From positions 3,042,001 to 3,106,000 of the forward strand of contig JARFIW010001369.1 in the NCBI GenBank assembly GCA_036346225.1: a stretch of 64,000 bases of DNA, written 5' to 3'. Positions within the stretch are counted from its first letter, which is position 1. Every line of letters begins with the position of its first letter. Under the pieces are notes generated by a model that was not told where the DNA came from, ran no database searches, and saw only the letters and a list, made by a program, of their open reading frames with translations. A program made the position numbers and the translations under genes. This stretch comes from Platerodrilus igneus. Its lineage: Eukaryota > Arthropoda > Insecta > Coleoptera > Lycidae. Positions 47,760-60,302 of this stretch are shown here, in pieces.

Positions 47760-48545
47760 TGTATAGGTAATTTGTATGAAATGGCCAGTTGCGTTTATTT
47801 ATTATTTAATATTATATTTTATAACCTAACAGAGAGATACGGTATGACAATTAACAAAAATAAAACTAAAGTACTACTATGCAAAGGAGGGGAAAATAAG
47901 TCAAAAACAAGAATACAAATAGATAACGAGAACTTACAAGAGGTTAAGTATGTGTGATGCCTAGGAAGCCAAATAACTCAAGATGTGAAGAGCGCAAATA
48001 ATATAAAACGAAGACTAGCACAAGGTCGTGCTACATTTAACAAGAAAAAGCAATCACTGTGTTCAAAGACAACAAACATGAAAACAATAAAAAGATTGCT
48101 AAAAACATATGTGTGGAGCACAGCACCGTACGGCTGTGAAACCTAGACAGTAGGAGAAGCGGATAAGAAAAAGGCAGAGGCCTTTGAAGTGTGGTGCTAC
48201 AGACGTATGATAAAGATATCATGGACAGACAAAGTCAAGAACAAAGAGGTACTAGAAATGGTTAAGGGAAGAAAGAAATATGTTGAAAACAGTAAAAAAT
48301 AGGAGGGATAGGTTGATAGGCCACATACTAAGGCATGAGGGAATAGTGCGGAATATATTAGAAGCAGCGATAGGAAAAATGAGAAGTAGATATACACCTA
48401 GGTTAGACTATTTCACACAGATAGTGAAAGATGTACGCTGTGGGAATTTCAGCGAAATGTGTAGGCTAGCTCAGAATAGAAATCAGTTGAGGTACGCGTC
48501 CAACCAATCCCAAGATGGAAAAACTTATGACGGAAAAAAATAACT
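47760..48545 (+). pseudogene. LINE RT thumb and C-terminal fragment (same family as 16520-18975)
   Basis: It begins inside the RT just after the FADD region: LTERYGMTINKNKTKVLLCK, then KTRIQIDNENLQEVKYV, CLGSQIT, TYVWSTAPYGCET, EAFEVWCYRRMIKISWTDKV, KTVKNRRDRLIGHILRHEG and MCRLAQNRNQLRYASN. It supplies the segment deleted from the 16520-18975 copy. Stops and frameshifts are present near 47957, 48143 and 48265. Confidence 0.8.
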
Positions 48546-49815
48546 GTACTTAAACATGATGATTATTATAAGCAACTGTTGGTGTTGGTTGTGCAATATT
48601 ATTGAATAATGTGCAAAGGATTTACTGGAAAACATACCACTGAATCTTGGTGACATAGAGCAAATAATTAGAAAACCATAAAGGGGGAACCGCGCTGTAT
48701 ATATGTTGTTGTGGGGATTTCAGAAAACTGTGTAGGCTAGCTCAGAACAGAATATAAATAAGTGGAGTTACGCGTCCAACCAGTTTCACGACGGAAATCC
48801 TAATGACGAAAAAATCACTGCACTTAAATATGATGATTAGTATAAACAACTACAGGTGTTGGTTGTGAAATATTTTCACCTAATGTTGATTGTGCGAAAG
48901 GATATATTGGAAAAACTATTAATTCGGCAAATGTTCAAGTGCTAGGGGAACTTAGCAGCCACAGACTGCATACCCTTCTTCACATACCCTGTGATTTTCC
49001 AATGCTCCGCCCGAAAGTATTACATTGGCCAGGAAGTGAGTTTTTTTATCTGAAAAATTTTGAATTTTGCCGAACCCTTGCTGTTCCAAGCAAGGTAGGG
49101 ATTGTTAACGTACGTGACAACATTCACACACGGGACCTCCATTTTAGCTCTCATGCGAACGAGGGCGCTTTTCTGTGAAAAATGCTCGCCTAACATTTTT
49201 CAAGCAGACCGTGTCGGGATTCGAACCCGGGACCTTGAGCGTAGTAGTCACTGGCATATCAACTACGTGAAGGAACCGCCTCCCACCTTCACATACCCCT
49301 GAATATCGAGGAAACAGGGTATGTAATTGTAAAACAATATAAGGGGACCGAACTACATCTAACAAGAAAGAACAGCGGCTATGTTCAAAGACTACAAACA
49401 TAGAAACAAGAAGAAAATTGATGAAAGCGCATGTGTAGAGTACAGTACAGTACGTCTATGAAATGGGGCAGTAGGAAAAGCAGACAGAAAGAGATAGAAG
49501 CCTTCTGGATCGTTGTCCTTCAGATGCATGAGGATGATAACGTGGACAGACAAAGTTTATAACAAATAGGTTATAGAAATAGCAGAGGAATAGAGATGTC
49601 TGTGAAAAATAAAAAAATAGGAGAAATAGGACAGGATATATTTTTGGGGAATAGTACGGGATATATTACAAGCAAAGATAGGAAAAAAGACTATCGCACG
49701 CAGACAGTGATAGATGCAGACTGTTCAAATTTCGGGGAAATGTGTAGGTTAGTTCAGAATAGGAAACAATGAGGGTACGCGTCTAACCAATTCCAAGACT
49801 GAAGACCTAATGATG
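48546..49815 (+). mobile_element. Composite block of LINE 3'-end fragments, copy 3, split by a SINE
   Basis: The order of segments matches 18976-20045: an internal unit, a second unit with CAGCCACAGACTGCATACCC, then a LINE C-terminal fragment (49340-49815) ending AGACCTAATGATGATATA. The second unit is interrupted by a SINE at 48990-49286. Confidence 0.65.
48990..49286 (-). mobile_element. tRNA-derived SINE, copy 4, with target duplication
   Basis: In - orientation it has a B-box GGGTTCGAATCCCGACACGG and the full family body. CTTCACATACCC occurs on both sides (48978-48989 and 49287-49298), a 12-bp target duplication. The uninterrupted host sequence is seen in the sister composite at about 19460. 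Confidence 0.9.
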
Positions 49816-50229
49816 ATATATAACCTATAATGAAATCATACCGATTTTTACAAAAAAGAAATGATATTTGCACAAATGGTTCTGTATTATAAGCTATTTG
49901 CTATATATAAATACTGCATTTGTGTTCGTTCATAGTCCATTTATGTATAATACAGTTATTCTTTGTGTTTTATCATATAAAAATAATCGTGACCAATGAG
50001 TGTTTATGATAAGAATAATATTACCTCAAATTATGACATTTATTACTTTTTCCTATTTTTTAAAATGTGACAACGCTACAATTACGAAAATTATTAGTTC
50101 AGTTTAAAACGTATGTTGTTAAATAAATCTTTCAGCAATTTTGAAACGTCCTCTGTGAGTCAACAAGTCGTATGCAAAGCGCCACCTCGTTCTCAACAAA
50201 TTTCCGCAGTCGAATATTGCCATAAGATC

Positions 50230-50231
<2 letters not shown>
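49816..50231. other. Unrecognised spacer
   Basis: No gene is recognised. AAGCGCCACCTCG at about 50178 resembles AAGTGCCACCTCG at about 47594, which may mark fragments of one repeat. Confidence 0.3.

Positions 50232-50271
<40 letters not shown>
50232..50271. repeat. (TA)n microsatellite
   Basis: About twenty uninterrupted TA units. Confidence 0.95.
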
Positions 50272-50274
<3 letters not shown>

Positions 50275-50275
50275 C

Positions 50276-51319
50276 GTGGAAATTAAAGGTTAAATAGGTC
50301 TAGATGATAAAATTTAACAACTGTGTATATAGGATATAACAACAATTTATTTACGCGCCAAATTAATCAGTTTAGATAGTGCAAACCGACGGTTATTAAG
50401 ATATTTTTCTATTGTTAAATTGCAATGTAAAATTGCATAAAGGGAAGAAGCTGGAGGGTGCAAGAAAACTCAAGGATACGCATAATTAGTTGTAATAGTC
50501 TAAATCAAGCGCATGTGATAGGAGACGGAGCTTTTGAGTATAGAAAATCAATACTTTGTCCTAAAGGCGAAATAGCATAAGATTTTCATTTCTATTGAAA
50601 ACTGTAAAGAAAACTCTATTTGCACTAACACATTTTTTTGGAAACTGCTTATACAAGCCCTTTCAACATTCGCAGATACAATAAAATTTCTAAAAGTTCT
50701 CTCAACGTTTGACTTTCAGCTAGTCGCTAACAGTACAAGTATTGTCTTCTTAACACTACAATTCTATCTTCTTAATTAGTTTAGTCTCGAAGCACTGTAA
50801 TTACTTTATATACGAAGCACTAATTATTATAATTAATTTATATCGAATAGGACGATTTATATCTACAGTAGAGTAATTTATATCGACAATACACTGCAAT
50901 TTATATCACATATTTTAAAACCTAAACTATAACAAACAGTAATCAAATCTCGACGAGAACTGGTATTATAATCAAAGCTGTAATTAGAACTAACATCGCG
51001 ATTAAAGCTCGATAGAACTGATTTGCAATAACTATGCCCGCAAATTTATATACATTTTAATTGCACTCGAAGACGCTCTAGCACCTACAAGTATTATGCA
51101 AATCACATTATCGAGATTTGGTACTAAAACTCTAAATAATATTTCGAATGTACCTATTGTGATCTATAAAAGCAAAGCCGTACCTGTCGATCAAAATTCA
51201 TCCAATAGGTATGACGTAACGTCCCGGAGGGAGGAACAATCACCTTTTGTATAGATACGCTTCGTTGCGCTCTAATCCAATCACAGAGGTAGACCAAACC
51301 AAGCCAAAATACTTTTTCT
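50276..51319. other. Unrecognised; possible 5' LTR or leader of the BEL element
   Basis: The region precedes BEL/Pao coding sequence on the same strand and has repeated AATTTATATCGA-type blocks (about 50830-50900) but no coding capacity. No matching downstream LTR was recognised, so an LTR assignment is only positional. Confidence 0.25.
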
Positions 51320-52130
51320 GAATCCATTTCAGCATTAAAGGCCTTGCAAATTAATATTGACGAATGGGATTTATTGTTATTTCATATTCTAATTGAAAAG
51401 TTGTTTCACCTACAGATTTTGAATTGCAATATAGGCGAGTGGAAATTCCAACGTTTAATAATTTATTTTCATTTCCTAGAAAAAAAATGCAAAGCTCTCG
51501 ATTCCGTTAACATCTACAAACAGCCAAGAGTAAAAGTAATCAGTTTACGCTAGTAATAATTCACCAAATTTCAAGCCTCTTTTTCAGCGTTTTGTAATCA
51601 AACTCCCATACAGAAGCAATTTTCTGCAATTACATGTCACATATGCAATCATTCATGTCCTTTCAAAATGCCACAAATTGCTGGAGAAGAATTCCAATGA
51701 TCGAATGACCTTTGTTAAACAAAAAAACTGTGTCTTAATTGCTCGCTCTCCTCACATATCGCGAATAATTGCAATTGTCGCACCTGTTAGGTCTGCAATC
51801 AAACTGTTTTAGATACTGTTTCACCTACCAAAGTAACAGCCTACGGCTACTCCAAACAGTCAAAATATGATAAAGAGGTTCCTAATAAGTTTTCGAATAT
51901 CCCACGTGCGGGATTGCTAGTTTTCAGCAAAGCACCGTTCTATTACCGCGGTCAAAGGTATGCGTGACAGTTCTGGTCTCTTTGAGCCAATTCGGCTCTT
52001 AATCGATTCCGACAGTCAATGCAATTTTATTACTGAATGTTGTGTACGTCGTTTGTAGTTACCAAGATGTCCGTGGTGTACTTCCATTTTTTGGTGTTAA
52101 TCAAATGACTTCTACCTCTACAACAAGGTT
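51320..52130 (+). pseudogene. BEL/Pao retrotransposon: gag C-terminus and protease, broken
   Basis: Translation gives ALKALQINIDEWDLLLFHIL and a segment ending in ALDSVNIYKQ, the C-terminal gag layout of BEL elements, then a zinc-knuckle region with CHICNHSCPFKM (about 51640) and a decayed second cysteine array. The protease follows near 51960: RDSSGLFEPIRLLIDS and SQCNFITE, with the catalytic triplet in LLIDSDSQ, where the usual Gly is replaced by Asp. Multiple frame changes make it non-functional. Confidence 0.75.
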
Positions 52131-52199
52131 GGTTAGTTCCTTGTCTGATTAAACCACAAGACAGAGATACTTTTACATTTTCTTTCGACGATATTGTTG

Positions 52200-54680
52200 T
52201 TTCCAAACTTTGTTTCGATATGCCTGACCTTTAAGTTGAAAACAATAAGTGGGCCCATTTAGAAAGTTTAAATCTTGCAGATAAATCGTATTTCAAGTCC
52301 GGGCCTATAGACTTATTTTTAGATCCAGAGGTGTGCCTGCAGATTATATAAGGGAAAGCAAGATTATAGATGACTCAGACCAGCCTACCGCTCTGAACAC
52401 AGCGTTCAAGTGAGTAGTTTTAGGAATGATTAAAAATCAAATTACTAATTCACAAGTTGACTCATTTTTTACGGCTGTTTCGTTCTTTTAGAAGTGTCGA
52501 TTGCCAGGTTTTTGGAAGTCGAGCAAATCCCTTCCAAAGTAATTCTTACGCCAGAAGAAGTCAAGTGTGAAGAACTATTTCAAAAATCAATTACGCGCGA
52601 TTAAACAGATCGTTTTCAAGTTTCTCTTCAATTTCGGGATAGTGAACTCAATTTTGTTGCGCGTTTTTTGCGCTGCACACTCTTTTTTTAATATTTAAGT
52701 TTAGAGGATTTTTAAATACAGCATGGGAAAGTTTCTTTTCATCCTTAATTTAAGTTTCTACGTATCAGTTTCACGATTATAGTTTCCCACGGGATCCAAG
52801 ACCTTAACTCTATAGATTATGGCATGTAAACCACATATGTTTGCGCTCCCAGGCTAAAAGAATGTAGATGGGGTTACGCAGTTGACCGTAAGAAGCGTGA
52901 AATGGTGGGGTGATGACAGTATCGTGCGAAGGTCACATCTAAAAGCAATCACTTTACCAGACGTTCGAAGAGATTGGACGTATGTGCGGTTAAGTTCGGC
53001 GAAGTGATCCCTTCTGATCTCTGTAAGTTCCTCAACCTATCTCATGGCTTCGCCATACAATTTGAACCACACAAAAAAGAACCCGCCGTCAATGACCCGG
53101 AGCTGAAAAGCAGGGTTTCAGTAAAAACCATGTAATCTCCTAGCTTGTTGTTAACTTGTGGGCTTCACACGCGAGAGCAATTCATACAGCCGAATTAATG
53201 TTTTACGTCCAGGGTAATGCATGGTTGTACTTTAATTGGCATAAATGTAACAATATGGGTGATACTTATTCACACGCAGTTCATTGCTTAAACTTCCAGA
53301 TATGTGTAAAGAATATTCTTATTCCATGAAGGATTATCTAGACAACACTCATACGTCGTAAATATCAAATTTAAGTATGCTTCCACATCATGCTATCTTC
53401 CGCAACATTGTGGTGCTAAGGCCAGAGAGTATTAGTACTAAGCTTAGAGTAGTTTGGGAAGCTTCTTCCAAGAGGAGAAGAGAGCTAAGTCTTAACAATA
53501 CGTTGCTTTCGGGGCCCAAATTGCAAAGGGATATAATTTCTTTATGACTAGTTTTTCGTATTTTCCGGTTTTCTTTTGTGTTGTCGATATACAACAAATG
53601 TTTCGCCAAAGGTCAGTAGAACCCCCACATCGAAACTTTCACAAAATTCTGTAGCGATTTACACCCAAAAACCCTATTTCAGAGTATAAATTAAACACAG
53701 TTAAAGTTAAGTGCGGTTTAACTTGTTCGCTTTATCTGGCTATGCGGGCTTTAAATGAACTTGCGGTGCGAGAGCAAAGACAATTTCCTCAAGTTTGTTA
53801 TAGTTTGCAAAACACAAATGTTACATAGACATAGTGATGGGAACCAGTACATCTGTTTCACGCACTTTTACTTAGTAAACTTACTGAAATCAGGACAAGC
53901 AACGCCCCTGAATTATTTTGTTCAATTGCTAGTTGGCACCCACAAATTTCTATTTGTCTCAATAAAGGGAAACCTCAGTTTGTGAACGTTTTAGGGCTCC
54001 AGTGGCAGTGGTGTTCTCGCAGTATATTTTCAGATATAGACAAGATTTTCTACCCAATTGGGTTAATTTACTCTATATTACTTTCTGCTAAATATTTAAT
54101 ACAGTATTTTAAAATTGAAAACAGATTGGGATGACCGCCACCCCTGACACGTGGTCTTTCTTGGCTTAAGACTGAGCGTTTTGTACTATCAGAATTTAAA
54201 AATTTCATATCACATTGATTTCAATAATGACTTCCGATGTAAATTACACAGGTTTTCTATGCGTCTGGTATGGATAATGCTGTAGTTTATACCCGCATCG
54301 AAGTGATGTGTACAAATAGTAGAGTTGCGCCACTGAAAGTTGGAATTATTGGGAGCTGTTCTTTTGGCAGATTTAATTTCTTTCGTTAAAGATACATTTC
54401 CGAATAAAATTTCTTTCGAGAGCGTTTACGCTTGGGCAGATTCTCAAATAGCCCTCGTCTGGTTGAGTGCTTCCCCGAGCCGTTGGAAGATGTTTGTTGT
54501 AAATAAGGCGCCATATTCAAGATCGTGTACCTGTGTGCTCTTGGTATTATGATCGGTCTGGACTGAACGCCGTTGACGCAACTTCAAGAGTTATGTTTCC
54601 TCGTGATCTCCTTTCCAACGATATATGGTGGAATGGCCCAGAATTTTTGTATATGCAAAACAAAATGTGGAATGATTTTT
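52200..54680 (+). pseudogene. BEL/Pao reverse transcriptase and RNase H, broken and interrupted
   Basis: Blocks in order: HLESLNLADKSYFKSGPIDL (about 52260), FLEVEQIPSKVILTPEEVKC (about 52510), then unrelated-looking sequence of about 630 bp, then MKDYLDNTHT and LPHHAIFRN (about 53390), STKLRVVWEASS, NTLLSGPKLQ and a decayed RT core. RNase H-like sequence follows from about 54290: SRVAPLK, LELLGAVLLADLISFV and YAWADSQIALVWLSASPSRW, with Asp in WADSQ, then SRVMFPRDLLSNDIWWNGPE. The gene is heavily decayed; the RT catalytic YVDD is not recovered. Confidence 0.75.
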
Positions 54681-54779
54681 CTACTACAAATATTACACTT
54701 GATACAATGTAGTTTTTGAAGAATAGTCTAACATTTTCATGATGAGAATGGAATGTCACATTTTAATTAGATTAATAGA

Positions 54780-57240
54780 AGCAGTTTTTGCTTTAGCGAA
54801 AAGGATTCTAGCTTAGCTTCCGCAAGTCGCTACTAACTTCTGCAAGAAACAAAACAATGAAATATTACTGCCAACGAGTTACAATGCGCTTTAATGTGAC
54901 TCATTAAGCATCGTCCTTTGTTCAGAAATTATCACGAAGATTAAAATTAATTAAGTGTTGCTTAAATCGTTCAAATCTTTGCTTATTTCTTGATCCCGAC
55001 GGGTTTTTAAGAGTAGGAGGTCTACTGCAAAATTCTGACTTGCCTTATGAGGCAAAACATCCTTTACTATTGCCTAGTTCGCATAGAATTTGTTACGTTC
55101 CATTTCGTAGTTTGAATACTTTCTGCATCTTACACTCACTATACCATGTTTTAATAAATGTTTGCTTTCACGTTTAGAAAATCATTCAATTATACGATAC
55201 GTAGTATTCAATATTTATTGTAGTTGAATGACCGTTTAATTGTAATTAGATAAAACCGATGTATTATCTTTGAATGCTGGAAATAAGCTCAAAAATTGTT
55301 GATATTCTATAATGGGCTTTCCGTCAAGTATTTTCAGAAAACAATGTTATAATACGTACGTTCGTGGGACGAGTTCACTATATTTCAGGTATTGGTTCAC
55401 GTTTTTTCTTTACTGATAGCTTCAATTTGAAGTTGAAAAATCTTTATGGTGAAAACTTGCTTTCCTTTTATTTGAGTGCCTGGATTGTACTCCATATTCC
55501 CCGGAGTGCATCCCATACTCTCGGGCTTCAAACCCATATTCTCAAGTTCCTTGAACCAATGCTTACTTGGTCTCAACACACAAACCTCGCTTTGTCGTTA
55601 CAACACATTTCGTATTTTGTCATCATAACCGACCGATAACGACAGCTTTACTCACTTATGGTAAATGAATTTTTGCTTGCATTATATAAATATTAAGATG
55701 AGTATCATTTTGCTCATTTAATACTATTATCTATCAGAATAAGGATTTAGTGTAGGTTTTGTGTGATATTGTTTTTGTATTGATAGATAACTGAGTTGAT
55801 TGGTTTCGAAATTATATATAGACTTGATAATCACCCATCACCTGTGATATTTGATTAGCTATTGATGTTGATTGCGCCTTAACCCACTATTATAAATATG
55901 TACTTGTTTCTTAGGTTTCAATACATTCTATTTGGGACGACGATCTCGTATTCGTAGAAAGCAAGTAGGTAAGATTCTAGTCATATTTATATTTACATTC
56001 ACAAGTGATATTTCTATTTATATTTATATGTGATATTTCTATTTATGTTTTTATGTGATATTTTTTTATTGATATGTATTACGGGGTATAACTATACAGC
56101 AATAAAGATATATAGACATGCTGAAATAAATCCTATAAACATTTTATTTTCGAGGATATTAATCGAGTGTTGTATTTTATTGTATAGGACAGACTAGTGT
56201 TATGTCCGCATGCATATGTTGTGAATTTAATAATGGTTTTTTTCGAGGCACATTGGGTTGTGTGGTTTTTTGTTTCGTTCTATAGACTCAGAATCTCCAA
56301 CCGTGTTAACGTGGCATTCACTTTATTTCTTTCCCTCCTTTTGATACCATAAATTGGGCGATCATTCTGTTACTGATTTCGTTCTTTCCTTAGTAGCCCG
56401 CTCGTCTTATCGATAACCGCTAGAACTTTAATTATAAAACTTACGCATTTCAAATATTTACATCAACGTATTTACCATCCGTTATGGGTGATATACCTTA
56501 TTTCTGCGTTAGTGAGCTCAAACGTTTTTCTCATATCACCATTGATTTTTGTGGCCCTTTTTTTGTAACTCCGCATCACCCACGTGGTTCTAAGGCTACA
56601 AAAACCTACGTGTGTATTTGAACTAGGGCAATTTATCTTGAGCTTCCTAGGACCTCTCAACAAAGTGTCATTGCTACTTTTCGTCACGTATTTGCACTAA
56701 GGCAATTTAATTGAGCTTCCTATGGACCTCTAAGTGTCACTGCTGCTTTTCGTCAGCTAGAATCCCGATGCGGCATGGTTACATTGTTACTCTGACCATG
56801 GGTCAAACTTTGTTGGTGCTAATAATCAATTTATAAATTTACCAAGAGAGGCATTTGAGAAGCTTTCATTACATTGACATTTCAGTCCTTCCCGTGCACC
56901 TCACTTTAATGGTCTAGCGGAGGGAAGTGTCAAAATGTTTAAATCGCACCTCTTTCGAGTTGATGGGGAGCAACGACTTACCCCGGAAAAATAAATACAA
57001 TAGTTTGTCAGATTGAAACTACACTCAATTCTAGGCCCATGTGTGCTCTAAGTACTAATCCCAACGATCTGGTCTCTCATGTCAAGACGTTTTTTGAACC
57101 TGGAGCCTTAAATTCATCAATTCCTGAACCTAGTGAGTCTGAGGTTCCAATCAATCACTTTACTAGATGACAACTTATCCAGCGACTTCGTCATGCTTTC
57201 TGAAAGAGATATTCATTGACATATTAAAATTTTTTACAGC
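54780..57240 (+). pseudogene. BEL/Pao integrase, split by about 1.3 kb of other sequence
   Basis: The N-terminal integrase region near 54980-55100 reads FLDPDGFLRVGGLLQNSDLP followed by YEAKHPLLLPSSH. Coding resemblance stops near 55150 and resumes near 56470 with PSVMGDIPYF, then RFSHITIDFCGPFFVTPHHP (first catalytic Asp in IDFCGP), then NSRPMCALSTNPNDLV at about 57030 and EPSESEVPINHFTR near 57140 leading to LIQRLRHAF. The intervening 55150-56470 has no recognised content. Frame changes and stops are frequent. Confidence 0.7.
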
Positions 57241-57269
57241 AGCGGCTAAATTGCGATGCCTACTCCCGC

Positions 57270-59730
57270 AATAGAGTTGGGTTCATTAGTGCTTATAAAA
57301 GTGAAGTTAGTAGGCAAATCCAAGAAACGCTGTTTTGGGATATTATCGAATGTAGACAAACCGAGTTTGTCAGTCCTTTAGTGGTAATAAAAAAACATGA
57401 CAGAGGAATTATGGTGTGTCTAGATGTCCGCTTTTTAAATCAACGAATGTACAAGGACCATATCAGGTCGCCGAATCCGGGGGACTTATTTAATGATTTT
57501 GCAAGAGGTCAATGTTGAAGTATCATCCATTTGACAGCCAGTTACTGGCAGATTAGTATACGTTCAGATCATCAAAAATATACAGGTTTCAGCTATGAAG
57601 GCAGAATCTGTCTTTTTAAAATATTTCCTTTTGGGCTGTCAACGTCTGTAGGTTTTTTATATGGAGTCTGAGTAAGATTAATAGGTCCAGAAACAGAAGC
57701 ATTCGTCATACCGTATGTTGATGACCTGCTAGCTTACTCAAGAAATTCAGAAAACATTTAGCTCATTTAGAAATAATTTTTAAAAAACTCTTAAAGGCTG
57801 GGATTACCATAAAGTAAAGAAATCATTTTGCCAAACACTTGTTAGGTTTTTGGGACATTTCATCTCAGACGAAGAGATTGCAATGGGCCCTGCTCGTATA
57901 GCCGCGATACAGAAATTTCCTGTTCCGAAAAACGTCAAAACAGACGCGTTCAGTATTAGGTGTAGTCAATTTAGATTGGAGGTTTCGTAGAAATCCTACC
58001 ATTGTTGAAGTTGTTACGAAAGGGTGTAACATGGCGCGGGGGGCGGCAGAAAAAGGCGTTCGAAGAGATTAAAACGGGGTTTTTGTCGGTAGTCTTGCCT
58101 AATTCCGAGGCTACATTTTATATACAGTTGCTTATTTCAAAGAAGTGAACAGCCGGGACAATTCAAAATTATTACCCTTACTAGCCGCACGCTTAACCCG
58201 GAAGTAAGGTATTGTGTGACGGAAAAGGAAGCCTTAGCTGTCGTCCATTATCTACAACAGTGGCGAACGTTGATTCTTGGCCGAGAGTTAATTATAATTG
58301 CGGATCATAGTCTCTGACTTTTCCCATGTCGTGTAAACTTTTAAATTCCCGTTTAACACGCTGGTCCTTAAATAGCCAGGAATGAAAATTTCGGGTTGAG
58401 TATTGCAAGGGGGCGGACAGTCTGTTAGCAGATGCCTTGTCCCGCTGTTCGGTAAAAGGAGTTGTTGAGCCTAGTCGGCCTAATACGGAACCAGTGGCAA
58501 TAAATGTTTTTTAAGTAAATCAACAGATTTTAAAGAAGTGTGCTCCGGTTTCAAAAATATTTGTGCTAACCAATATAAAGATAATTTTTATAGCAAAATA
58601 TTGAAGGAACTAGGAAACATAAGGTTTTGCCTAGGTATTCAGAGTAGTATGTAGATGTGGAAGGAATCCTTTTTGGTAAGGGTTCTCAGAACTGTTCGAG
58701 TGTTAAGTTGTGCCTCCCTTCCACTCTCATTCTTCGGGTTGTGCGGCAGGAGCACAAGGATCAAGCATTTTGGACAGAAAAAAACCTACGTAAATAGCAA
58801 AGGGATTATTATATGCAACTGACTAGTTGTGAATTATACCAGAAAGCAAAAATATCACTTTTGTGCAAGAAAGTATTTTGGTGTTGTACTAGAGGCTGCT
58901 AATAGGTTGGCGGGAGCTACTCAGCTTTTGGTCTTCATGGATACTTTCAGTAAACATGTTGCTTTGTATCACTTGCGGCGTGCTAATACGACCTCTATAC
59001 TTCGGTGTTTAAAAAAATATTTTATAAATCTCGGAAAACGGAAGTATCTTTCAGACGACGGCAGTCAGTTTACGCGTTAGAAGTGGATAACGGCTTTGAG
59101 CTCGCAGAAAATTAAAGTATTTGATACATCCGTTTATTATCCGCAAGGCCATAGACAGAACACGTAAACCGGAGGTGGGAAGGCTTTTGCGATTCCTCTG
59201 CCATCACAGCCATGCAAAATGGACCATGGTAACGGACACAGTAGAATATTATTTGAATCAGGCCGTCCACGATTCTAATGAGTTCAGCCTAATGGAATAC
59301 ATTTTGGAGAGGTCAATCAAAATTTGTTTTCGAGAACTTGTGTCTTTTCCTGAAGGTTTATCGGTAGTACCTAAGAAAACGTAAATATTGATTTTGGTTT
59401 CCAAAGCGGAAAGGCGTAAACTTCGCAATTACAAAGGAAATAAAACAGAATTTAAACCTGGGGAGCGAATGCTTGTTCGTACCCACAATCAGTCTTCAGC
59501 TAAAGACCGAGAAATAAAGAAATTTTTCCTTTTATATTCAGGACCTGCTATAAAAAGGAACGCGATTCTTACGTGCTTCGCAATGACACAGATGGTCGTT
59601 GATTGGGGCCTCATAATGTAGTAAATCTTAAACTTTTTGTGGGACCTTATTCCACGCCTCCTTTGTGTTAGTTTACCTGTTATTGGTTGTTAAGTTCGTC
59701 TTATGTCAGCGCAATCTTAACAGGGAGGGT
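57270..59730 (+). pseudogene. Ty3-type retrotransposon pol (RT, RNase H, integrase), 5'-truncated relic
   Basis: RT motifs: FVSPLVVIKKHDRGIMVCLD (about 57370), SYWQISIRSDHQKYTGF, FPFGLSTSVGF and the catalytic YVDDLLAYS near 57715. RNase H: YCVTEKEALAVVHYLQQWRT and IADHS near 58210-58310. Integrase: VFMDTFSKHVALYHLRRANT and KYLSDDGSQFT near 58930-59080, with catalytic Asp in FMDTF and DDGSQF, followed by VYYPQGH. A C-terminal piece at 59388-59621 is open. There is no gag, protease or 5' LTR: the coding part begins directly after the BEL integrase end. Several frameshifts and stops. Confidence 0.8.
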
Positions 59731-59731
59731 G

Positions 59732-60300
59732 TGATGTAACAGACGCCCTTATATGTATTGGTTTTAAGGAATTTATTAACTGTTTAAATTGTAAGAATTA
59801 AGGTGCGTCTAGCGCTCTCTATTTGTGTTCGCGTGAAGAGTCTTGTGCCGAAAGGTTTGGGGGATTTTGTTCCAACAGTGATGCAAGACGGGCGCCTATC
59901 AGCGAGCTCTGAATGTCCACAGGGGGTTGGCGCTGATTTACATTGAGTTTCCTGCGGGGGCGAGTGGATATTGCTATTATAATATCTGGCATAAACCAGA
60001 ACTTGTATTTCTTTTGAATTTATTATTAATGGTTATAGTACCTAAGAAACTGGGCTTAGAATTTAAGAAGTGTTAATTGCATTCAAAGAACATTACCCGT
60101 TAAGTAGTTACAGCGAACTCACGAATTGTTAATTTTTGATTAATAAACGTCTCAAGCTGTTGAACGTTATTTATTTTGTGATCCTGAGAAATTGAAAGAG
60201 TTTTAGAAGAGTCAACATCGCATACCAGGGCAACTTCCTCCATTCGTTGGTTGCTCGGTCGCATATCCCGGCGATGATGGGCGTATTCGGGTGGCTACTA
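59732..60300 (+). mobile_element. Putative 3' LTR of the Ty3-type element (right end uncertain)
   Basis: A purine-rich tract CAGGGAGGGTG (59721-59731) directly precedes TGATGTAACAGACGCCC, the usual polypurine tract followed by a TG-starting LTR. An AATAAA lies at about 60141. The end of the LTR cannot be fixed because the 5' copy is absent; the sequence runs up to the next transposon at 60303. Confidence 0.6.
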
Positions 60301-60302
60301 TA

